NCBI GenBank assembly: GCA_964430915.1
Contig: CAYSHT010000035.1
Coordinates: 1 to 18,650 of the forward strand
Length of the DNA: 18,650 nt
Reading direction: 5' to 3'
From: JAFGBH01 sp964430915
GTDB taxonomy: Bacteria > Desulfobacterota > Syntrophia > Syntrophales > UBA2210
The notes under the pieces: model-generated
What the model was told of the DNA's origin: nothing
The model's database searches: none
What the model saw: the letters and a program-made list of their open reading frames with translations, nothing else
Shown here: positions 14,399 to 18,650 of the stretch, piece by piece
Layout of the letters: each line of letters begins with the position of its first letter
How positions within the stretch are numbered: the stretch's first letter is position 1
Made by a program: the position numbers and the translations under genes

Positions 14399-14680
14399 TT
14401 ACGCACCGGAATTTACTCTCTCTTTAAGTTCCTTTCCCACTTTGAAGAAAGGGAGCTTCTTCGGAGTTACCTGAATAGTTCCTCCCGTTTTTGGATTTCT
14501 TCCGGCGTAGGAGCCATAATCCCTCACGACAAAGCTTCCAAAGCCCCTTATCTCAATTCGACCTCCCTTTTTCAGCTTATCGGCAAAACTCTTGAAAATT
14601 GAGTTGATGGCTTCTGTAGCTTGTCTCTCAGTCAAATTTTCTTTCTTTCCCAAGGCGCCTATTAAATCAGACTTATTCAT
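14399..14680 (-). CDS. ihfB: IHF/HU family DNA-bending protein, IHF-beta-like
   Basis: A 93-residue nucleoid protein of the HU/IHF fold. It has an N-terminal helical dimerisation region (1-40), RIEIRGFGSF (41-50), and the DNA-intercalating arm with GRNPKTG (60-66) around the conserved proline, then PFFKVGKELKERVN at the end. RIEIRGFGSF resembles IHF-beta more than HU, so it would pair with an IHF-alpha partner encoded elsewhere. A homodimeric role cannot be excluded. It is monocistronic, with a promoter upstream (-10 TATAAT at 14707-14712) and a strong terminator downstream. The ATG at 14678-14680 follows AAAGGGGG. Confidence 0.9.
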   Translation of the reverse strand: MNKSDLIGALGKKENLTERQATEAINSIFKSFADKLKKGGRIEIRGFGSFVVRDYGSYAGRNPKTGGTIQVTPKKLPFFKVGKELKERVNSGA

Positions 14681-14706
14681 GAAAACCCCCTTTAAAAATA
14701 CTGATC

Positions 14707-14712
14707 ATTATA
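14707..14712 (-). promoter_or_regulatory. Predicted -10 element for the ihfB-like gene
   Basis: A perfect TATAAT lies on the minus strand 26 bases before the ATG. No good -35 is visible (best candidate TAATCA at 16-base spacing), and the upstream sequence is very A/T-rich, which could act as an UP-like or activator-binding region. A second candidate, TTGACT followed at 17 bases by AATATG, lies further upstream and is weaker at the -10. Confidence 0.5.
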
Positions 14713-14819
14713 ACGAGATCAAATTTATTGATTAGTTTTATTTTCCTGCAAAATCACTGTATAGCGCTTACATATTGTTTATTTTACTGATAAAGTCAAG
14801 ATAATTTTCGTGTATTCAA

Positions 14820-15545
14820 TCAATTTTTTACCGAACTCAGTTTTCTGATTTCCCTTGCCTTCAGGTATCTGAATTTCCCCTGTTTGAGGTTGCCTGTCTC
14901 TATATCGTCAATGGCAATCCTTATGAGCCTCATCACCGGATATCCCATTGATTCGAAGAATCTTCGTATAACCCTGTTTCTCCCCTCGGCGATCGTCAAC
15001 TTCAGCCAGCAGCTTTTCTTATTCCTCTTATCAACAAGAACAGTCAAAGGCCTGAAATCTCCATCTTCAAGGCTCGTCCCCTGTTTTATTGCATCGAGAT
15101 CCTTTTTTGAAATATTTCCCTTTATCTTGGCCAGGTAGGTCTTGGAAACCTCGAATCTCGGATGCTGCACCCTGTTGGCAAAATCTCCATCATTCGTCAG
15201 CAGAAGAAGACCCTCGGAATCGTAGTCAAGTCTCCCCACGGGAAAAACTCTCTCGGTAATATCTTCTAAGAGGTCGGTAACAACTGGTCTGCCCTCCGGA
15301 TCATCGAGCGTTGTCAGATACCCTCTCGGCTTGTTCAAGAGGATATAAATTTTCTCCCCCCCCTGAGATCGAGATATCAGACTTCCGTCAACCCGTATCT
15401 CATCGCGTCTGGTATCCGCCTTCGTTCCAAGTTCGGTTATAGTTCGCCCGTTGACGCTCACCCGTCCCTGGCGTATCATCCTTTCCGCAGCCCGGCGTGA
15501 TGCAATACCGGCACGGGCTATTATCTTCTGAAGACGCTCCAGCAA
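14820..15545 (-). CDS. rluB: 23S rRNA pseudouridine synthase, RluB/RsuA family
   Basis: A 241-residue enzyme that isomerises uridine to pseudouridine in rRNA. It has an N-terminal S4 RNA-binding domain (about 1-58, LERLQKIIARAGIASRRAAE) and the catalytic domain with the conserved aspartate in GRLDYDSEGLLLLTNDG (Asp107). RNRVIRRFFESMGYPVMRLIR is the other family block. I place the start at TTG 15543-15545: it lies 9 bases after GAGGAG and gives the usual N-terminus beginning just before LERLQK. An in-frame TTG at 15561-15563 would add six residues and overlap scpB, but lacks an equally good ribosome site. The partner operon scpA-scpB-rluB is widely conserved. RluB is preferred over RluE/RluF/RsuA by that context. 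Confidence 0.92.
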   Translation of the reverse strand: MLERLQKIIARAGIASRRAAERMIRQGRVSVNGRTITELGTKADTRRDEIRVDGSLISRSQGGEKIYILLNKPRGYLTTLDDPEGRPVVTDLLEDITERVFPVGRLDYDSEGLLLLTNDGDFANRVQHPRFEVSKTYLAKIKGNISKKDLDAIKQGTSLEDGDFRPLTVLVDKRNKKSCWLKLTIAEGRNRVIRRFFESMGYPVMRLIRIAIDDIETGNLKQGKFRYLKAREIRKLSSVKN

Positions 15546-15552
15546 AGGCCCG

Positions 15553-16068
15553 CTACTCCTCAATCTCTTTCAATAAAGGTAATTCAGTGAGATCTCTCAG
15601 GTTGAAGACTTCAAGAAATTTTCTCGTGGTTCCGTATATTATAGGCCGTCCCGGCACATCCTTGCGCCCCACCATCTTTACCAGATTTTTCTCCAGTAAT
15701 CCCTTCAATACGCCGGACACATCAACTCCCCGTACCTGTTCTATATCAGATTTCATTATCGGTTGCCGGTAGACTACGACGGCAAGGGTCTCCATCGCGG
15801 CCGGGCTGAGAGCCAGAGGTTTTATGGCCTTCATTTTTTTTATCCAGGGAGCAGCATCCTCTCCCGTTCTGAACTGGTACCCCCCGGCAATCTCTCTTAC
15901 AAAGATACCCCCCCCTCGTGCCTCATATTCCTGCCTGATCGTAGCGAGAACCTCGGCAATCTTCTTTTTTTCCACCTCTTCGCCCAGGACTTCCCTTATT
16001 CTATCAATACTGATGGGCAAATCGGAGACAAAAATAAGTGCTTCAATTATGGCTTTTACATTATCCAT
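15553..16068 (-). CDS. scpB: Segregation and condensation protein B
   Basis: A 171-residue protein that dimerises and binds the kleisin ScpA in the SMC-ScpAB condensin complex, which compacts and separates replicated chromosomes. It has the tandem winged-helix pattern: KAIIEALIFVSDLPISIDRI opens the first domain, and ALSPAAMETLAVVVYRQPIMKSDIEQVRGV opens the second. GRPIIYGTTRKFLEVF is the usual end of the second domain. Length is in the normal range. The ATG at 16066-16068 directly follows the scpA stop (TAGATG), so the two are coupled. No smc gene is in the window. Confidence 0.95.
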   Translation of the reverse strand: MDNVKAIIEALIFVSDLPISIDRIREVLGEEVEKKKIAEVLATIRQEYEARGGGIFVREIAGGYQFRTGEDAAPWIKKMKAIKPLALSPAAMETLAVVVYRQPIMKSDIEQVRGVDVSGVLKGLLEKNLVKMVGRKDVPGRPIIYGTTRKFLEVFNLRDLTELPLLKEIEE

Positions 16069-16785
16069 CTATTCACCCACGGCGAGGCATATCCTTATCG
16101 GTCCGTAGGAAACGGTCTGATATGCCCTGATTACTCTCATTTTCATAAGTTCAAGGATTGCGAGAAAGGTATAGATAATTCTGGTTTTGCTTTCCAGCCC
16201 CCCCAAAAGATCGGTAAAGGCAAGCATCTTCTTTGTATTGAGCTCATCCATTATCTGGTTAATCGTTTCAGAAAGGGATATCTTCTCGACATCGATCTCC
16301 ATGAGCTCCTCATCGCCCGCCTCCGAAACTGCATTCCGAAAGGCCTCCACAAGCTCAAAGATGCCCACTTCCCTGATCGGGATTTCTTCTTCCTCCGACT
16401 CCTCCTTCACCGAATAGCCCCTGCTGAAGACATCACGACCGAGGACACTCATCTTATCGAGATTCAGGGCAGCCTCTTTGAATGCCTGATATTCCAGCAG
16501 CTGTCTCACAAGCCCCTCCCGCGGATCCTCTTCATCTTCACCCTCTTCGTCTTCAGGAACGGGAAGAAGCATTTTTGATTTTATATAAAGTAACGTTGAG
16601 GCAAGTACCAGATATTCGCCGGCAAGATCAAGGTTCAGTGTTTTCATGATTTCGACATGTTCAAGGTACTGTTCCGTGACAAGGGCTATCGGTATATCGT
16701 AAATATCGATCTCATTTTTTTTGATAAGGTACAGCAGAAGATCGAGAGGACCCTCAAATACATCGAGTTTGATCTCATACGCCAT
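16069..16785 (-). CDS. scpA: Segregation and condensation protein A (kleisin)
   Basis: A 238-residue kleisin that bridges SMC heads. The N-terminus has the classical FEGPLDLLLYLIKKNEIDIYDIPI motif region (residues 10-33, SMC-neck-binding helices), then LAGEYLVLASTLLYIKSKMLLP. A long acidic linker (about 78-150, rich in Glu and Asp) leads to the C-terminal winged helix with TFLAILELMKMRVI. The ATG at 16783-16785 is 2 bases after the trpS stop and has only a weak GAAG ribosome site, so it probably depends on coupling with trpS. Confidence 0.96.
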   Translation of the reverse strand: MAYEIKLDVFEGPLDLLLYLIKKNEIDIYDIPIALVTEQYLEHVEIMKTLNLDLAGEYLVLASTLLYIKSKMLLPVPEDEEGEDEEDPREGLVRQLLEYQAFKEAALNLDKMSVLGRDVFSRGYSVKEESEEEEIPIREVGIFELVEAFRNAVSEAGDEELMEIDVEKISLSETINQIMDELNTKKMLAFTDLLGGLESKTRIIYTFLAILELMKMRVIRAYQTVSYGPIRICLAVGE

Positions 16786-16787
16786 AG

Positions 16788-17777
16788 TCAGATCTTCACA
16801 GCTTCCCTTACCTCGTCCATGGTAGAACGGGCAATCGAAGCAGCCTTTGAAATCCCCTCGGCTATTATACTTTCCACTTCTTTCTTATGATTCACATAAT
16901 AATCCTGGCGATCGTGAATCGGCTTCATGCCCTCTAAAATCCTGGCGGCAAGGCGTTTTTTGCACTGAACGCACCCGATGGCCGCTTTTCTGCAATCCTC
17001 CTCGATTTCAGACACTTCGTTACGGGGTGTATAGAGATGATGAAAGGCAAAGACATTGCATATTTCGGGTCTGCCAGGGTCACTCTTTCTCATCCTCTGG
17101 GGATCGGTAAACATAGTTGTCACCTTGTCTCTGAGTATATCACCCCTGTCGGAAAGATAGATGGAATTTTCATAGGATTTGCTCATTTTCCTTCCGTCAA
17201 CACCGAGGAGTTTGGGCACCTCGGTCAGTAGAGGTTCCGGAACGGGGAATATTTCCCTGTATAGAAAATTGAATCGCCGGGCAATTTCACGGGTGAGTTC
17301 GACATGGGGAAGCTGATCCACACCGACGGGGACACCGTAGGCCTTGTACATAATTATGTCCGCCGCCTGGAGCACGGGGTATCCAAGAAAGCCAAAAGTA
17401 GAGAGATCCCTGTCCTTCAGTTCAACCTTCATCTCCTTATATGTGGGGTTTCTCTCAAGCCACGAAAGAGGGGTTATCATGGAGAGAATGAGAAAGAGCT
17501 CGGCATGCTCCTTTATTTTCGATTGTATGAATATGGTACTTTTATCAGCATCCAGTCCCACACTGAGCCAGTCCATCACCATGTCTACAATGTTTTCATT
17601 GATAGCGGATGTATCTTTGTAGTCACTTGTCAATGCATGCCAGTCTGCAACAAAGTAAAAACAGTCGTAGACATCATCATTCTGAAGTTCCACCCAATTT
17701 TCAAGCGCTCCATGGAGATTTCCCAGGTGAAGCTTCCCCGTTGGACGCATACCGCTCAAGATTCTCTTTTTTCCCAC
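16788..17777 (-). CDS. trpS: Tryptophanyl-tRNA synthetase with a four-cysteine cluster motif
   Basis: A 329-residue class Ic aminoacyl-tRNA synthetase that charges tRNA-Trp. The class I signatures are GKLHLGN (14-20, HIGH equivalent) and KMSKS (197-201). GVDQLPH (152-158) lines the tryptophan site. Near the C-terminal tRNA-binding region, Cys240, Cys262, Cys269 and Cys272 are spaced C-x21-C-x6-C-x2-C. This nearly equals the C-x22-C-x6-C-x2-C motif reported to bind a [4Fe-4S] cluster in Thermotoga maritima TrpRS, so an iron-sulfur TrpRS is likely. The start is GTG (17775-17777) with GGGAG 6 bases upstream. It leads the trpS-scpA-scpB-rluB operon from a clear promoter, and its leader of about 35 bases is too short for a T-box. 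Confidence 0.96.
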   Translation of the reverse strand: MGKKRILSGMRPTGKLHLGNLHGALENWVELQNDDVYDCFYFVADWHALTSDYKDTSAINENIVDMVMDWLSVGLDADKSTIFIQSKIKEHAELFLILSMITPLSWLERNPTYKEMKVELKDRDLSTFGFLGYPVLQAADIIMYKAYGVPVGVDQLPHVELTREIARRFNFLYREIFPVPEPLLTEVPKLLGVDGRKMSKSYENSIYLSDRGDILRDKVTTMFTDPQRMRKSDPGRPEICNVFAFHHLYTPRNEVSEIEEDCRKAAIGCVQCKKRLAARILEGMKPIHDRQDYYVNHKKEVESIIAEGISKAASIARSTMDEVREAVKI

Positions 17778-17819
17778 AGCACTCCCTCAGAAAATAAATT
17801 ATCTTCACAGTTTCGGCGA

Positions 17820-17848
17820 GGTATAGCAGAAAGAAGATGTTCTGTCAA
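17820..17848 (-). promoter_or_regulatory. Predicted sigma-70 promoter for trpS-scpA-scpB-rluB
   Basis: On the minus strand a perfect TTGACA (17843-17848), a 17-base spacer and TATACC (17820-17825) lie about 40 bases before the trpS GTG. It is one of the best consensus promoters in the window. Repeat copy 3 lies just upstream (17880-17993). Confidence 0.75.
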
Positions 17849-17879
17849 ACCTTACAACTTTCAATATGTTAAAGGAGGT

Positions 17880-17993
17880 GAAGCTTCCCGCAACAAGTTG
17901 CGGGGAATCTCCGACTGTCAAGGAAAATGTTATTTTTTATTCGCTTGCATACCCCGCTGCAAGCAACGGGGTATGCGCTTGCTGTTCAGTTCA
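17880..17993. repeat. Dispersed two-hairpin repeat, copy 3 (between HU terminator and trpS promoter)
   Basis: This is the most regular copy. The first palindrome CCCGCAAC-AA-GTTGCGGG is perfect (8 bp). The core AATCTCCGACTGTCAAGG, AAAATGTT and a T-run follow. The second palindrome pairs GCATACCCCG (17947-17956) with CGGGGTATGC (17967-17976) and is flanked by two CGCTTGC direct repeats. It ends GTTCAGTTCA, and the T-tract of the HU terminator begins only 4 bases further (17998). On the minus strand the core contains TTGACA, but no -10 lies at the right distance from it. Confidence 0.85.
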
Positions 17994-17997
17994 AAAC

Positions 17998-18036
17998 AAA
18001 AAAAGACCCCTCACTTATCTTACAAAGTAAGGGGTC
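17998..18036 (-). terminator. Intrinsic terminator of the HU gene
   Basis: The minus strand reads GACCCCTTACTT, an 8-base loop, AAGTGAGGGGTC, then seven T. This is a 12-bp stem with one G-T pair, starting 24 bases past the HU stop. It is a strong rho-independent terminator that isolates HU from trpS. The paired stem on the other strand lacks a T-run, so it acts mainly for the minus strand. Confidence 0.92.
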
Positions 18037-18060
18037 CAAATGGGTTTTTCTCTTTTCTTA

Positions 18061-18330
18061 TCAAACCTTGTCGGCAAGCCCTTTCCCCGCCTTGAATTTG
18101 ACTACCTTTTTCGCCTTTATCTGAATCTTGTCACCGGTCTGCGGGTTCCTGCCAGTTCTTGCTTTTCTTTTGACTACTGAAAATGTCCCAAAACCGACCA
18201 AGCCAAGCCTTCCGCTTTTCTTCAGTTCTTTGGCTACATTTTCAGCAAAGGAGGCCAACGCTCTCCCTGCCTGTGCTTTTGTTACCTCTGCATCTTTTGC
18301 CATCGCCGCTACTAATTCAGCTTTTGTCAT
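18061..18330 (-). CDS. hup: DNA-binding protein HU
   Basis: An 89-residue HU-family nucleoid protein. It has an N-terminal helical dimerisation part (1-40), GRLGLVGFGTFSV (40-52) and the DNA-binding arm with RNPQTG (61-66) around the intercalating proline, then a lysine-rich C-terminal part (KIQIKAKKVVKFKAGKGL). Length is normal for HU. GLVGFGTFSV with a RNPQTG arm fits HU rather than IHF. It is monocistronic. The ATG at 18328-18330 has AAGGAGGG 8 bases upstream, the strongest ribosome site here, as expected for an abundant protein. A second HU/IHF gene lies 3.4 kb away at 14399-14680. Confidence 0.95.
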   Translation of the reverse strand: MTKAELVAAMAKDAEVTKAQAGRALASFAENVAKELKKSGRLGLVGFGTFSVVKRKARTGRNPQTGDKIQIKAKKVVKFKAGKGLADKV

Positions 18331-18650
18331 ACTCTATACCCTCCTTTTAATTAAGATAATATAAAGTCAGCCCCAAAGATACAGCCATTACTCACCCCTA
18401 TTTTATCAGACAAAAATGCAGTACTTCCGGCATTACCCCGAGGCTTCCCTTTAACACGCTATTATTATAAAGAACATCAGATTCCGATTGAAATGGTATG
18501 TGAACTCATGTGATCTTCGGTAACTAAGCAGTAACGGGGATTTTGTAACACAAAAGAATATCAACAATCAAGAAAAATAATAGTATTTTTGAAGTGGGGA
18601 ACATGCATACAGAATCAACTGTTTTCCCTACCAGTTTGAGATTCCACAAA
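18331..18650. other. A/T-rich intergenic region right of HU
   Basis: This stretch has no convincing complete gene, tRNA or repeat copy. It holds the HU ribosome site and candidate promoter on the minus strand. At its far right a plus-strand ATG (18603-18605) follows GTGGGG, with 16 codons open to the edge (MHTESTVFPTSLRFHK). That would make it a divergent promoter region between HU and a gene that lies mostly outside the window. Sixteen residues are too few to identify a family or to be sure it is coding. Confidence 0.4.
18464..18492 (-). promoter_or_regulatory. Candidate promoter for the HU gene
   Basis: On the minus strand a perfect TATAAT (18464-18469) is preceded at 17 bases by TTCAAT (18487-18492), which matches only half of the -35 consensus. 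It would give a leader of about 128 bases. A closer TATATT/TATTAT-like run near 18355-18362 lacks a -35. Which one is used cannot be told from sequence. Confidence 0.4.

Noticed and set aside
15763..16578. A 271-codon plus-strand open frame
   Set aside because: It spans the scpB/scpA junction in antisense. Both minus-strand genes are well conserved and coupled, and the plus-strand product has no recognisable pattern.
17880..17993. TTGACA within copy 3 as a trpS promoter
   Set aside because: No -10 lies 15-19 bases away, and a complete promoter (TTGACA-17-TATACC) is present at 17820-17848.

Overview
The window reads as a stretch of chromosome from a Gram-negative bacterium, most likely in the former Deltaproteobacteria (Desulfobacterota). 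This is an inference from gene order: argB-argD-argF-argG-argH, a small lipoprotein, then lysA, preceded by xerC-hslV-hslU, is an arrangement I associate with Geobacter and relatives. Initiation codons other than ATG are fairly common (trpS GTG; rluB and the lipoprotein TTG). All 20 confidently called genes lie on the minus strand, so transcription runs from high to low coordinates. The genes are described below in transcription order.

The right end (18061-18330) holds a single HU gene with its own promoter and a strong intrinsic terminator. The promoter of the next operon follows: trpS-scpA-scpB-rluB (17777 to 14820), which combines tryptophanyl-tRNA synthetase, the condensin accessory proteins and a pseudouridine synthase. 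Next is a monocistronic IHF-beta-like gene (14399-14680) with its own terminator. A three-PAS plus HD-GYP signalling protein (12284-14101) follows and has its own promoter.

From about 12150 down to the left edge the genes form one long co-directional run: miaB, a DUF151 bifunctional nuclease, a DUF3553-like small protein, xerC, hslV, hslU, the arginine block argBDFGH, a lipoprotein, and the 5' part of lysA, which runs off the window. The arginine genes cover N-acetylglutamate kinase, acetylornithine aminotransferase, ornithine carbamoyltransferase, argininosuccinate synthase and argininosuccinate lyase. argC, argJ and argA are not in view. Many junctions overlap or have gaps of a few bases, which points to translational coupling.

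Most of the window is ordinary housekeeping. I see no CRISPR array, defence island, insertion sequence, prophage, tRNA or rRNA. The most unusual item is a family of about 115-base dispersed repeats, present three times in intergenic DNA (677-792, 14132-14254, 17880-17993). All copies have the same orientation. Each carries two palindromes around a conserved core. One copy sits inside the arg-lys operon, one in the predicted 5' leader of the HD-GYP gene, and one between a terminator and the trpS promoter. A second point of interest is a four-cysteine pattern in TrpRS that nearly matches the iron-sulfur motif described for Thermotoga maritima TrpRS.
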